From Lampris incognitus (Eukaryota > Chordata > Actinopteri > Lampriformes > Lampridae), in the NCBI RefSeq assembly GCF_029633865.1, contig NC_079215.1, forward strand, positions 48,911,343 to 48,975,342: a stretch of 64,000 bases of DNA, written 5' to 3'. The notes beneath the pieces were generated by a model, which was not told where the DNA came from, did no database searches, and saw only the letters and a program-made list of their open reading frames with translations. How positions within the stretch are numbered: the first letter of the stretch is position 1; the number at the start of each line of letters is the position of its first letter. Below, in pieces: positions 30,001-42,150 of the stretch. Position numbers and translations under genes: made by a program.

Positions 30001-30375
30001 AGGTGGCACAGTGGCCCAGTGGTTAGCACTGTCGCCTCACAGCAAGAAGGTCCTGGGTTCGAACCCGGGGTTGTCCAACCTTGGGGGGGGGGGGGGGTCG
30101 TCATCCTCTGTGTGGAGTTTGCATGTTTTCCCCGTGTCTGCAGTGGCCGGTGGGTTTTCTCCGGGTGCTCCGGTTTCCCCCACCATCAAAAGAAACACGC
30201 ATGCTAGGGTTTATACTCCTGTCTGCGCCCCTGACAAGGCAATGGGAAAAAGAAGTGGGCGCAGCGTGAAGGCAGCAGCCCACTGCTCCTAGCTACACGG
30301 CTCACAGCTAGGGTGGGCTAATTTGCAGCAACTGAATTTCCTCAAGGGGATTAATAAAGGAAACCTAATTAAAAG
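30001..30375 (+). mobile_element. SINE family A head with alternative tail (subfamily A2)
   Basis: The head is GTGGCCCAGTGGTTAGCACT with B box GGTTCGAACCC. Instead of the GGAT tail it continues CATCAAAAG ... TTATACTCCTGTCTGCGCCC and ends GGGCTAATTTGCAGCAACTG. Confidence 0.8.
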
Positions 30376-30629
30376 CAACGCACAAAATAAATTCAGTGAA
30401 CATAACAATGTACCATTTTGCAAATGTATAATGAACTCTTATTTCTTAGCAAAATTCAATTATTTGATTTAATAATAAATGTACAATTGTAGGACATAGG
30501 CCATGTGCCCCTGGTAACCCGGGGAAACTGCTCTGGCAAACTACCGCAATGTTCAGGTGACGGAGAAGGAAGGAAGAAATACGGAGGCACTGCCTGCATA
30601 TTTTACTTTCTCCTGTTGTGAGAATACGG

Positions 30630-30705
30630 AACATTCATTCATTCATTCATTCATTATCCAAACCACTTATACTGCTCTCAGGGTCGCGGGGCTGCTGGAG
30701 CCTAG
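30630..30705 (-). mobile_element. SINE family A 3' fragment
   Basis: A CATT tail followed by TATCCAAACCACTTATACTG and CAGGGTCGCGGGG. Confidence 0.65.
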
Positions 30706-30844
30706 CGCAGCAGAACATTTCCTTCTAAAATACAGGATGACTCCATATTTTAAGGGACGGGAGGCAAAATTAACGAGCACGAAACCGTCCAGACCCACGG
30801 CGCACCTGCCAAGTGTGAAGTCCTTCAGATGAATGGTTGCCGAC

Positions 30845-30845
30845 C

Positions 30846-30895
<50 letters not shown>

Positions 30896-30896
30896 G
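30845..30896. repeat. GACA tetranucleotide microsatellite
   Basis: About 13 ACAG/GACA units. Confidence 0.95.
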
Positions 30897-30937
30897 ACTC
30901 CTTCAGCTTTAGTTAGATTACTATTATTACAAGGAAT

Positions 30938-31076
30938 AGGCCTGTGATGGCCTGGCGGCCTGTCCAGGGTGTCTCCCCGCCTGCCGCCCAGTGACTGGTG
31001 GGATAGGCTCCAGCATCCCTGCAACCCTGACAGCAGGATAAGCAGTATGGATAATGGATGGATGGATGGATGGATA
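30938..31076 (+). mobile_element. SINE family A 3' fragment
   Basis: CCTGTGATGGCCTGGCGGCC through GGATAGGCTCCAGCATCC to a GGATGGATGGATGG tail. Confidence 0.75.
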
Positions 31077-31419
31077 GTTAATATAGCAAAGACTAACGAG
31101 CGTGCGTTTAGAGAGCGTTTTCAGGAGCATTTCTGACATTCCTCACGCGCATAGCTTCCATTTTATTAAATGTATAATTTTTTTTTTACGCTTCAAGTTT
31201 ATTTTTTGTTGCATAAAGTGAAGCATAGTCTGCAGAGATGGCTGTTTAAACCACACAAATATGCTGCTGTATATGTGTTTTGAACTTATTAACCGTATCT
31301 GATGAAGACTCCCAGTCTGTCTGTTTCCTTACGGGCAGATTCCCCTCACTCACTACGGTGGGCAGGGAAGTCAAGTCAAGCAAATGAAAAATGAAATGAA
31401 AAACAAGAAAGCCGCATTA

Positions 31420-31725
31420 TTATACGTTGCATTCTTACAACGAATTTCTTCTCTGCATTTAACCCTTATTGTATAGGAGCAGCGGGCAGCTGCAGCGCCC
31501 GGGGACCAGCTCCAGTTCTTCTTTCCATTGCCTTGCTCAGGGGCACAGGCAGGAGTCGTAACCCTAACATGCATGTCTTTTTGATGGTGGGAGGAAACCG
31601 GAGCGCCCGGAGGAAACCCACGCACACACGGGGAGAACATGCAAACCCCACACAGGAAGGAGCTGGGACAGCCTGGGGTTCGAACCCAGAACCTTCTTGC
31701 TGTGAAGGGGTCCATGAGTGAGTGA
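31420..31725 (-). mobile_element. SINE subfamily A2, reverse copy
   Basis: Reverse copy with the alternative tail (TTTCTTCTCTGCATTTAACC, GCTCAGGGGCACAGG) and the head GGTTCGAACCCAGAACC. Confidence 0.8.
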
Positions 31726-32118
31726 CCACAATTTGCGGCGCAAAGCCCACGTCGGCAAATGTGCAGTGCCGTGGGGGAAAAGCATTTATTTCACAGTTAT
31801 TTTTAAAATGTAGCCCTGAAAAATAATCCCCGTTTTTTAAGAACTGTATCGGTAATCTGATTACGTCTTTCTTCTTCTTCTGTAACTATATTGGCATAGT
31901 TACTTTTTTTTTTTTTGTATTCTGATTACTCAACACCGGTTACTGTATGCTGATACTCCCCTAGCCCGTTAATGTTGCATGGCGGGGGGGTGTTTATCGC
32001 TTTATGCTGAGCATTGTTTGTAAGGTAAGCAATAGGAGTATGAGTTTACTCCGCTGTGCAGGGGTATAAAGCTTTCTGCTGAGCACACCACTCTATAATC
32101 AGCTTACAGGTCTCAAAA

Positions 32119-32119
<1 letters not shown>

Positions 32120-32174
<55 letters not shown>

Positions 32175-32193
32175 ACACACACACACACACACA
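32120..32193. repeat. CA microsatellite
   Basis: About 37 CA units with one GA interruption. Confidence 0.95.
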
Positions 32194-32689
32194 CCAAAAT
32201 AGGCCAGTCTGCAGAGTATGACCACTGACTACTTGTGAGTCCTGCTTTAATATCTGAACCCCCCCCCCCCCCGTCCTCCTTCAACACACACCCACACACA
32301 CACACACACTTGTATCTTCCTCCTCTCAGATCCATACTGCATTTATGTCAGTGTGATCCCAACATACACACACATTCGTCTCTCTCTCCCCCCCGTGGGA
32401 CAGCTTTGGGGGAGCTGTGCTCAGCCATCGACCTGCCAAAGGCCTCATTTCCTTCCATCGCTGTCCTTGCCAACCCCCCGCCATCCTTCTAAGCCATTTG
32501 CAGTGACCTGGTTTTTGGCACGCGTTGTAAGTAATCATTAGGGGAAATGTGGAACTGAGCGAGGGAACATGCTGGATGGACAGACAGACAGACAGACAGA
32601 TGTACATTGTATGTATACTGGTACACTCTGTCACGTCCATCTACCTCAGGCATGTATAGGTCAATCCTTGTGTATACATCTGCAGGTTG

Positions 32690-32777
32690 TTGTGTTGTAG
32701 TGTTGTTAGTCTATGTTAAGTACACTGGGAGAGTTGTGTTGTAGTGTTGTTAGTCTATGTTAAGTACACTGGGAGAG
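32690..32777 (+). repeat. Perfect 44-bp tandem duplication
   Basis: 32690-32733 and 32734-32777 are identical. Each starts TTGTGTTGTAGTG and ends CTGGGAGAG. Confidence 0.9.
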
Positions 32778-32779
32778 CC

Positions 32780-34239
32780 ACGAAACCGGAGTCCAACTCC
32801 ATGTATGTGCACACTTACCAATGCATGTAATCATGTATGTACTGACCAATAACCATGATTCTGATAGATCTCTCCATCTATCAATCGATAGATAGAGGGG
32901 TGCTGTGACCCCTCTGAGCTATTCGGGACAAGCACCATTTTAGGGGCTCTACACTTGCTGTGAGTTGGCTTAATGAGGGCAGAACACGGTGTGTAATCTA
33001 ACAGCAGCGTGGTGGGGAAACAAGGCTGTTATGTAAAACTACTGTGACCATCAATAACTTGCGGGGAATTAGTAGCAGTCACCAGCTGACACCGCACAGC
33101 AAGTTTGGGGCTGCAATGTAAATTCATGTGCTTCAACCGCCACTTTGGCAAGAATGGTAATCTAGTTTTACCTTGCACTTCTTTTATAGTTTCAAAAATA
33201 AATAAATCAATTTTGCTAATTAGATTATGAAAACAGCTGGTGGACCAACCAGCCATCTCTTTTGCAGTGGCACACGCCATCAGATATAACGCGCGTTGCA
33301 CTGGTGGGATTTTTACATCACCACGACACCTCCTCTGCAGGCTCGGCCCGCATGTGCCGGACAGCGCTTCACAGCTTTGGACCATATCAAACTACATCAC
33401 GTCTACATTTCAAATATTTATTATAATATATTCACGCCCCATCTGGGCAGGGAACAAATGTTGAAGCAACCTCGCGAACGTATTGAAAACCTCTCTCTAG
33501 ACTGCTCTGCTAAGTCGTACTTGCTGATACTTGCACAATTGCTTCGGAAATCACGAGCTTAGCTGAATTAGCACAATGATCCCACGGTGGCACAGAAGAA
33601 CAATCTCCTTACCCATATTGGGACAGACGAACGCAATCCGAGTCCTCTAAATCTAAACTATTTTAATGAGATATCCCCCCTTAAGCCTATTTGCCTAAAC
33701 AATGTGATGATATTATTCACCTAAAGTAAATATTATCAAGCCTACAACTGACTTGCTGTGTTTTACTAGACGCACAGAGAAAACTGGGGGGATTTTTTTT
33801 CATGAGATTTTTCCAACTCACTCATTGGCTAAATGCTGTTGCAAGAGATTGCAGAATAAACCACCACAGAGTAATAGGCTTATTAGCTCATTAGCAACAA
33901 AGGAGCTCACTCAACAAAGGAACAGTGTTAAATTATGGTTATGATTAAAAACACATTTGAAAAGGACTCTTACAAATAAACTAGCCAACTTTTTTAAAAA
34001 AAATTATTTATTTATTTTTTTTGGTGGGGCAGGCGGGGGGGGGGTCACCAGTGAGGCCATTTTGGGAAAAATGCAAATGAGTTTAAACAAATGCAGCCAT
34101 CTTTTTCCCCCCTAATTAGAATCTCCTGCATGGATGTCTAATTAGCTCTTTGCACATTTTACAGACGCTTGCTTTTCACAGTTTAGTGGACCTCATTTGT
34201 CAAATCACATCTGTTGTAGAGTACAGGAATCATGTTTTT

Positions 34240-34240
<1 letters not shown>
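32780..34240. other. Intergenic, nothing recognised
   Basis: A short GATA/CTAT inverted patch lies at about 32873-32895 (CTCCATCTATCAATCGATAGATAGAG). No exon or repeat family recognised. Confidence 0.5.
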
Positions 34241-34479
<239 letters not shown>

Positions 34480-34494
34480 ATTTGTTTATTTTTG

Positions 34495-34922
34495 GATTTC
34501 CCCCCCTTTTTCTCCCCAGTTGCATTTGGCCAATTACCCCACTCTTCCGAGCCGTCCCAGTCGCTGCTCCATCATCGCATCCCCCATCATCCAGGAAGGG
34601 CTGCAGACCACCACATGCCTCCTCCGATACATGTGGAGTCGCCAGCCGCTTCTTTTCACCTGACAGTGAAGAGTTTCACCAGGGGGACGTAGCATGTGGG
34701 ACGATCACTCTACTCTCCCCCTCCCGAACAGGCGCCCCGATCAACCAGAGGAGGCGCTAGTGCAGCGGCCAGGACCCATACCCACATCCGGCTTCCCACC
34801 CGCAGTCACGGTCAGTTGTGTCTGTAGGGACACCCAACCAAGCCGGAGGTAACACGGGGATTCGAACCGGCGATCCCCGTGTTGGTAGGCAACGGGACAG
34901 ACCGCTACGCTACCCGGACGCC
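34495..34922 (-). mobile_element. SINE family B
   Basis: Reverse full-length copy, from CTCCCCAGTTGCATTTGGCC to CCGCTACGCTACCCGGACGC. Confidence 0.85.
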
Positions 34923-35561
34923 AGCAATCACGTTTAAATGGGCAGCTTGTTTACAAGCATCATGGCGGCTGTCTTGTGTTGTAGTAAAGCAGCGTGTTGT
35001 ACTACAACAGCCCTACATGGAAAACTGTTTACAGCTCAACGAAAACACAACATTTCACAAAGTATTCAGCAGCACATACCTGGTGGTTCAGTACCGTCTG
35101 CGAAATTGACCTCCAGATACTTGTGTCGGGAAAACAAACAAAACTCAGATGAAAACCCGTACCCGTACCCGTACCCACACACTCACACAGACACACACTC
35201 TGGCCTCGTACCGTCTGAGCTGGCCGGTGTATCGTCAACCTAAACAGAACCGCATCGCTCAAAGCTCTGACTCGCTGGATACTAAAAGCCTGGCGGACTG
35301 GTCCAGCCCCCCACCCTCATTAACACCCACCTGCTGCTTACTCTCGACGCACGCCCACACTTTCACACTTTGCACGAGCTCACACACGCGCACGCACATT
35401 CGCATATCAACAAGCACGTGCATATGAGAACACCCATGCACAAACAGGCCCACTGCAATTAATCGTACAAGGAGATTACTTTACTGATTATGGTAATCAT
35501 ACTCAACGTGTGATTATAATCCAGTTAGCAGGCAATACATGGTCCACTCAAGTGAATGAAA

Positions 35562-35611
35562 CTGTGTGTGTGTGTGTGTGTGTGTGTGAGAGTGCGTGCG
35601 TGCGCGCGCGC

Positions 35612-35647
<36 letters not shown>
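35562..35647. repeat. GT/GC compound microsatellite
   Basis: (GT)n, then TGCGTGCGCGCGCGCG, then (GT)n. Confidence 0.95.
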
Positions 35648-35649
<2 letters not shown>

Positions 35650-36252
35650 CCAATGGCTGATGACTGACATTAACATTCTAGCACTTCCTACTCAGTCGGA
35701 ATTGGACCTGTCCACTATGATAAAGCTCACCGACTGTTGCAGCGCCTTGGACTGAACACAAAACTGCTGGGTCTCTGGGAAAAGACTGCACACTTCTCTC
35801 AAGAGGTTTGCGTTGGAACGGCGAGAGAGACGACTGATGGAAATGATTGCAGCTCACAGAAACGTTAAAAGGAAACAAGTGCATGCAAATCGAAATGAAT
35901 GCAGATCTCTCTCCGTCCTATTTGACTTCAGAGATGTGTCAGCTTCTTGGTGGAATACAAACAGGAAACCACAGCAAAATACATTTTATCAAGCCATCTT
36001 GTAGTCACCAGTGGCCACATGGGGATTCATTTTGAAGGATATTGAATTTAGGACTTGGAATAGATATGAAATAACACGTAAATTTCCCATCTAACTAGCT
36101 GTATATCAAGGAAAACAACCTATTGGCACTGGACAATTAAAAAAATAATAATAATTTCAGCAGATATATGGCATACAACCCACATGATAATATCATGTTA
36201 GCAACATCCTTTAAGCCTAGTGTCTCTCTGCTGCTGGTTTACAAGGAGTCCT

Positions 36253-36846
36253 CTATGGACACAGTGCCATGGTAGGATCCATCACTACCGGCGGAGGAAG
36301 CCCCAGACACTCCAGCTGAGCCTGATACTCCTGCATCTCCTCCAGCTCCACCTCTCTCCTCTTGCTAATCAGGTAAACGTCTGTTGACACCCTCCTGCTG
36401 GACGCCACGTCCCAGCGCATCACCATGCAGTCTGGGCAGGACGTACGGAGGAAGACCCCGGTGAGGTTGAAGCGGCCCCCGGTATTGAAAGTAAAGTTGC
36501 TTCCTTCTACCGAGATGTTGTAGGGCAGATACTGGCAGCGGTCGCCAAAGCGGTTGATTTGTGTGTAGGAGTAAGAGGAGGCGTTGGCGGCCGTGGCGAG
36601 ATTGGCTTTCGAGTAGTCGATGGTGATGCTGTCTCTGAGTTTTAGGGCCTCCAGGGACGGCGGGTGGTTCAGGCTACCGGCCACCACCGCCCACCTGCCT
36701 TCCAAACGACGAAGATGTAGTTCGTCCGCCAGCCTGACCAGGCGGTCACACAATGAAGGGGCCGCCCGGCTTACGGACGTGAAGAAGATGAAGAAGAGGG
36801 CAACCGTGGCCCAGGCAGCAAGCATGTCTCCGTATACTGAAGGCAT
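36253..36846 (-). CDS. Secreted lipocalin, orosomucoid / fish TBT- and saxitoxin-binding protein-like, intronless
   Basis: A single uninterrupted frame encodes 197 residues. Met1 or Met8 starts a signal peptide (LAAWATVALFFIFFTSVSRA). The mature part has the lipocalin first-strand motif (LEGRWAVVAGS, with the G-x-W core), a central Cys region (CQYLPYNISVEGSNFTF) and a C-terminal helix with Cys (EYQAQLECLGL), arranged as in alpha-1-acid glycoprotein and its fish relatives. There are four N-glycosylation motifs (NAS, NIS, NFT, NLT). Relatives bind small hydrophobic ligands in plasma; fish members bind tributyltin or saxitoxin/tetrodotoxin. The ligand here is unknown. Most lipocalin genes have several introns, so the single exon is odd. 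There is a TATA box about 120 nt upstream of the start codon. It lies between palm3 and misp3 on the same strand. Confidence 0.7.
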   Translation of the reverse strand: MPSVYGDMLAAWATVALFFIFFTSVSRAAPSLCDRLVRLADELHLRRLEGRWAVVAGSLNHPPSLEALKLRDSITIDYSKANLATAANASSYSYTQINRFGDRCQYLPYNISVEGSNFTFNTGGRFNLTGVFLRTSCPDCMVMRWDVASSRRVSTDVYLISKRREVELEEMQEYQAQLECLGLPPPVVMDPTMALCP

Positions 36847-36962
36847 CGCACTGTCGGTTTTCTCCGATACAGGTCAGTTTTGCAGCTACTTCAACTTGAC
36901 CTGCTCTATCTGGTCTCCCTTGCAGTGTCGAAGACTGAAGGCTGGTGAGGTACTGCACCCAG

Positions 36963-36969
36963 TTTTATA
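36963..36969 (-). promoter_or_regulatory. TATA box of the lipocalin gene
   Basis: GTTATAAAACTGG on the minus strand, 117 nt upstream of the ATG. With transcription starting about 30 nt downstream, the 5' UTR would be about 90 nt. Confidence 0.5.
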
Positions 36970-36999
36970 ACCTCACTGAGCACATCAGAAAAGTCTGCA

Positions 37000-37900
37000 A
37001 TTTCCCAATACTGCCAGCACAACTCAACGGAGCGCCTCGTCCCACTGTGGACTCCGGGATTGTGAAATGAGGGAAGATTTTGAACACTGTCGGCCTCGTT
37101 TATCTGCTGGGACATCCATTTTTGGCTCTTCCTCGACTCGGTTGTGCTTTCTTTTGTTTGTGTGCGGGCCCATGTGATCATGCGGTCGATCATTTTAATT
37201 TTGTGACTTGGCTGGAAAAGAAAAAAAAAACAAAGTATAACCAGTTGCACGGCATCCAAGCGTCCGCTGCAAGACTGACCGAGACAAAACATTTCTGCAC
37301 AGGGTCCCCATCACGTTGAATTGGACGGGCTTCTCACTGATCGCTTCATCGACTCGGATGAAACTCAAAACTTCTAAATGTTGCTTTAAAAAACAGATTA
37401 AATGTCTAAAAATACGGCATTTGAATAGCAAATTCATTGCTGGTACAAGGAAATAAATACAAACTTGCTGATTTCTAACAAGATAAAATATGAGGACTCA
37501 TTCCTCACCTTGTGCCCTGCATCACATCAGAGACCCGGCTGCTGGAAGGCCACAGCACACCAGTGCGGGCTGGTTTTGCAGAGGGCTGCTTAATGCAGCA
37601 GAAGTCATATCGGACAGAGCTGGCGCTCTACAGGCGGCCTTTGGCCTGCCGCTCTCCTGCTGCAGTGAGTGGTGTGTGCTGGCCTCAATGTCGGGATAAA
37701 AACAAGAAATGCAAAAACAAAACAAATCCTATTAAGACATGCTGTAGTCACTAATTGCCAATGGGTGATTTCAGAGGTTTTGGGTGAGGTCGGGTGGGGT
37801 TGCCGGGAGGTCGTCGTTGCATTCCCATGATTAAATTTACAATTTCTGGTAAATATGAAAGAGGAGACATTTTGGATTATGAACAAAGCCCTTCCTGGTC
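37000..37900. other. Intergenic, nothing recognised
   Basis: No supported feature. Confidence 0.5.
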
Positions 37901-37914
37901 TTGGCATATTGACA

Positions 37915-38285
37915 ATAATGATGAATTACATTTTATATAGCGCTTTCTCTAGACACCCAAAGTGCTTCACAGTCAAGGGGGGGAAACTCACTTGAACCAC
38001 CGCCAATGTGTGGCACCCACCTGGGTGATGCACGGCAGCTATTTTGCACCAGACCGCTCACCACACATCCGCTTGAGGCGGGGAGGGAGGAATCATTGAG
38101 CCAATTACACGGGGGGGGGGGTGATTAGGTGGCCAGATGGAGACAGCCAGGTTGGGAATTTTGCCAGGACACCGGGGATCCTCCTACTCTGCGATGAGTG
38201 CCATGGGACCTTTAATGAGCACAGCGAGTCGGGACCTCGGTTTAACGTCTCATGTCTCACACTAGGACTTGAAAGGGGTTCGGTG
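37915..38285. repeat. Dispersed repeat of the 'TTTATATAGCGC' type
   Basis: It begins ATTTTATATAGCGCTTTCTC and continues with AAAGTGCTTCACAGTCAAGG, CCAATGTGTGGCACCCACCT and CCATGGGACCTTTAATGAGC. I recognise the pattern as a dispersed repeat in fish and other chordates, but cannot name the family. Confidence 0.55.
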
Positions 38286-38915
38286 TGAAGTATTTACCTG
38301 AATGCTGACTGACATCTGGTCATTCGGGAAATCTTCAGTGGGCGGGACATCAAGCAACAACAGACACACTCACCTGGTGGGTTGCTGTGGTGTATCTGCA
38401 CAGGCCTGCAGAGCGTGTGGAGCCGTGAAAGCAGAGGTTAAAGCTCCACGTTGGACTTTCTACTGTTTCGCCACACTCTTAATACCGATGGGAACAGAGT
38501 CCTTATTATGCGATTGTGAAATTGGTGGTGTTGAATGCCGTCTACTCCACTTGGATTCTTGTTTTTTTTTTACTTGACAGTTACCTCCTTTACCACTTGC
38601 CACTTCAGCATATTTCTCTGTTGGTTCTTTCCAATAGTTTAAGTTGGACCATTTTAAAATGTGTTTTATACTCCTAAGAGCTACAGTAAATATGCCGGAG
38701 ATAGAAGAACAAACATGCATCTCCATTCACAGCAGGAACCCTGATTCTGTTTCTACACCTCCACCAGTCTGCTATCAGTTCTTCTGTGCAGCAAATGCTA
38801 TGAGGTTGTGGAAAGACTGTGGAGGCTTACAATGTACACCTCAGCATACATTGCTCTTAAATACGGATAGAAAAGAGAAATATTAATGAGCAGCTGGTGA
38901 ATAAAGGACTGTGTC

Positions 38916-39041
38916 ATCCATCCATTATCCGAACCGCTTATCCTGCTCTCAGGGTCGCTGGAGCCTAACCCAGCAGTCATTGGGCGGCGGGGGGGGGGGG
39001 GGGACGACACCCTGGACAGGCCACGAGGCCATCACACACAC

Positions 39042-39081
<40 letters not shown>

Positions 39082-39303
39082 GGACAATTTAGTATGGCCG
39101 ATTCACCTGACCTACTGGTCTTTGGACTGTGGGAGGAAACCGGAGCACCCGGAGGAAACCCACGCAGACACGGGGAGAACATGCAAACTCCACACAGAGG
39201 ACGACCCGGGACGACCCCCAAGGTTGGACGACCCCAGAGCTCGAACCCAGGACCTTCTTGCTGTGAGTCGACTGCTCTAACCATTGCGCCACCGTGCCAC
39301 CCA
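38916..39303 (-). mobile_element. SINE family A with internal CA expansion
   Basis: Reverse full-length copy, from the CATCCATCCATTATCC tail to AACCATTGCGCCACCGTGCC. It contains (CA)n at about 39026-39079 and a G homopolymer. The CA tract is at the same consensus place as in the 3140-3554 copy. Confidence 0.85.
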
Positions 39304-39399
39304 CTGTGCATTATTTCTTGTAATTCTTCATGAACCTTAATGAGTAAAACAGTAAAAGACACCCAGATGTCTGGCCAAAATAAACTGAAAAAAATACAT

Positions 39400-40760
39400 T
39401 TCTGACCCCCTCTTCATTTAGTAATGACCTCTAAAAAAAAAAGCCACATTTTCCGGTGCCCACTCTTGATGTGATATCCTTGTTATAACTACGATAGCCA
39501 ATGAGTAGAGGAGAAAGGACCTCTATTGGAAATCAATGTAAATGTACAGAAATGAATAGAAAATGTGCACCATGCCAAAACGTGCATGTGGTGTGCAAAA
39601 GTAGCGTCTCCATATGGAGTATTTCTGTGTCAGCACAGACCCACCCACAAAACCTAATCTACCATCACAACAGGGTTTCACAAACGTCAATTTAATCATT
39701 AAACCACACTGGTCTTTCCCAAACTGACAAATTCAAAGCAAAAATCACTTTTTACACAACAACTCAACCACTTTCAATTCAACAAACTTGCACAGCCGCT
39801 CCTAAAACCTACATTTAAAATAGAAAACATACGCTTATAATTTCCCTTTGGAACGGGTGGCACAACAGCCTGTGACTATCATTCAACGCTGTACCCGATG
39901 TTATTCATATGGAAGATCATTTCACACATTTAGTCCATGGAGTGATAACATGAGTACGGTGATTAAGGAGTAAATAAAATCGAGTGCCGGTATTTGGATT
40001 AAAAACAACAACAACAAAAGACTGTAACAAAAGATCAAGATCAATAAAATAATCCGACACGAGTCTGGAAGAGAGCTTCCACCAGAGTCTCCTTTCACAG
40101 CGTTGCCACATCTTAAGTGTCTTATTCAAGTCGACTCCCAGAAAGACCCTCTCTTATCTACATCTTTAGGTGGTGCTGAATTATAGATAGGACGGCTGCA
40201 GATCAGACATCTTTGGTCCCTGCTTTTTCTGTGCTGCAAGTGTATTGCCGGATGCTTTACACTTCATGGCTCTGGACAGCTGGTCAGCAAAGCCAAATAA
40301 TAAAAACAACAACAACAATAAACAAACATGTAAGAGCCACGTGTGCTGGAGGGACTGTAAAGCTGTACTCCTGGTAACGGAGCTTAGCTAGGCACTTAAA
40401 CACTGACACCTCCCGCCTCCTTCACAGTGATGGATGACACCCCCCCCCGCAACATGGCCGCCGTGACGGGCACAGAGGGGGAGGAGGGAGCCTTTGTGGA
40501 CATGTTGATGTGAAAAAGGGTGCGACAGCAGAAAAGAAAAGAAAAAGGGAGAAGGAAGGAGAGGGTTAAAACAAGAACAGTGTTGTAGATGCGCAGCACA
40601 ACTGTTGTGCGACTGCGTTGTGAACAGAAAGGCGCGAGAGCATGATCTTAAGTGTGTGACTGGACATTGGCCTGGTACGGATTGTACAATTTCAATTGGG
40701 AAGCGAACGTTACATATTATTTACAACTCATCCTGACTGGACGCTTAACACAGACACTGT
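39400..40760. other. Intergenic, nothing recognised
   Basis: No supported feature. A YY1-like CATGGCCGCC lies near 40454. Confidence 0.45.
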
Positions 40761-40764
40761 GAAA

Positions 40765-41566
40765 CAGGCAGTCCCCGGGTTATGAACGAGTTGCGTTTCT
40801 GAGCCTGTTCTTATGTCGAACTTGTACGTAAGTCGGAACAGTTACGTACAGTTCACATCTACCGTCAATTAGTCAAACGTTTGTCTTAGTATATAGTATA
40901 TATTCTACCTAGGACATCATAAATATAATACTGCAGTAATCATAATACATGTAACTACAGTACAGTATTTATAACTGTTATAATTGAGAGAATGTGTGTA
41001 TAGGTATGGAAAAAACATTAAAGAAACATTTCTTACATTTCAAACTCCCCACCTGCCACTGTCCCGGGTGCGGGTCGTGACCGGCGGAGGCCGGCCGTCT
41101 GAGGTCAGAAACGAGAGCCGGCTCGGGGCTCGCCTCCCCGCCTCCCCGGGTAAGTGACAAAACGATAAGAGCGTTTCACCTCTCTCTGAACGCTTGATTA
41201 TTTCCACTTTTCGTTTCAATCGTGGTCGTTTTCCTTTTCTTCGACGCATCACCATCACTTGCATCAGATTTATGCTTTGTAGCCGTGGTTACGACGGTAA
41301 ACACACTAACATTTTAAGTCAAAAGACAACGCACACAATGTTTACGCAATCCGACTTAAAATGTCGATGACGGCATGGTGTTGTTCTCCCTCAGGCCGAC
41401 AGACTGCCCAAAACGCGCAGTGTTCTGAGCGTCGCGCAAAGTAGTCCGTCCGTTCGTTAGCGCGAACCATCGTGTGTAACTCGATTTTTTTAAATGGGCT
41501 TTACGGAGGCCGGTTCGTAACTACGGCCATCCGTAAATCAGGCGTTCTTAACCCGGGGACTACCTG
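40765..41566 (-). mobile_element. Pogo/Tigger-like DNA transposon remnant
   Basis: The ends are inverted repeats: CAGGCAGTCCCCGGGTTATG at 40765 and, reversed, CAGGTAGTCCCCGGGTTAAG ending at 41566 (22 of 24 match). Inside, the minus strand encodes pieces of a Tigger/CENP-B-type N-terminus in two frames: KHKSDASDGDASKKRKTTT, then EIIKRSERGETLL after a frameshift near 41210. At about 800 bp it is internally deleted. A TA dinucleotide follows the right end, but the left flank is AAA, so the target duplication is not intact. Confidence 0.6.
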
Positions 41567-42150
41567 TACTAGATGCTTTTGCACCGGTTCAGCAGAAGTA
41601 CAGTTAGCTCGTCTGAATCATGTTTTCAGCTAACCGACACCCCAGAAAAGCAAGCTGACACAACGCTTCAAAACTTTTACTGAAAGATGGATTGGTTTGA
41701 GCGTGTTAAAGGTGATAGGGCACGTCTTATTTGAACTCCTGTCAACGGTGTTTCTGTGAAATCCTACCTCGAATGAACACCAAGTCTGAATTCTCCGTCC
41801 GACAAATTCACACATCAAAAATAAATACGACTTCACGTTTTGTCAATCAAGTTCACACACCAATGCCGAGAATGCCGTTGGTCATAGCTGTTTTTAGAAC
41901 AATTTCAATTTTCTGTGTTTTTCCACATCCGCCAATAAGTTCTCAAGAGATTTTTGAGAGTTGTTTGACCATGATGACAAATAAAAAACAACAAACAAAA
42001 TAAAAATCTGGACTTGTTGCACAAAAGCCTTAAAGTTTGTCAGTTTGTGATTGAGCAAGTTAAAAGCCAGTTTCATGAGGTGCTCCGAGGCATCTAGGAA
42101 AAAAAAGGAGGAAGGAGGAAAGAAACAGAGGAGAGTGACAGAAGTGGTAG

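Larger units (their letters stand above)
29021..31942. mobile_element. Possible non-autonomous DNA transposon interrupted by SINEs
   Basis: The left end (29021-29165) and right end (31800-31942) both carry the GTAATC/GATTAC/AGTTACTTT-rich motifs seen at the ends of common teleost DNA transposons. SINEs occupy much of the interior. The termini do not give a clean inverted repeat, so this is tentative. Confidence 0.35.

Noticed and set aside
34938-35243. 101-residue plus-strand frame starting at a YY1-like ATG context
   Set aside because: The later part translates a simple repeat (ACCCGT and ACAC units), and no protein family fits.
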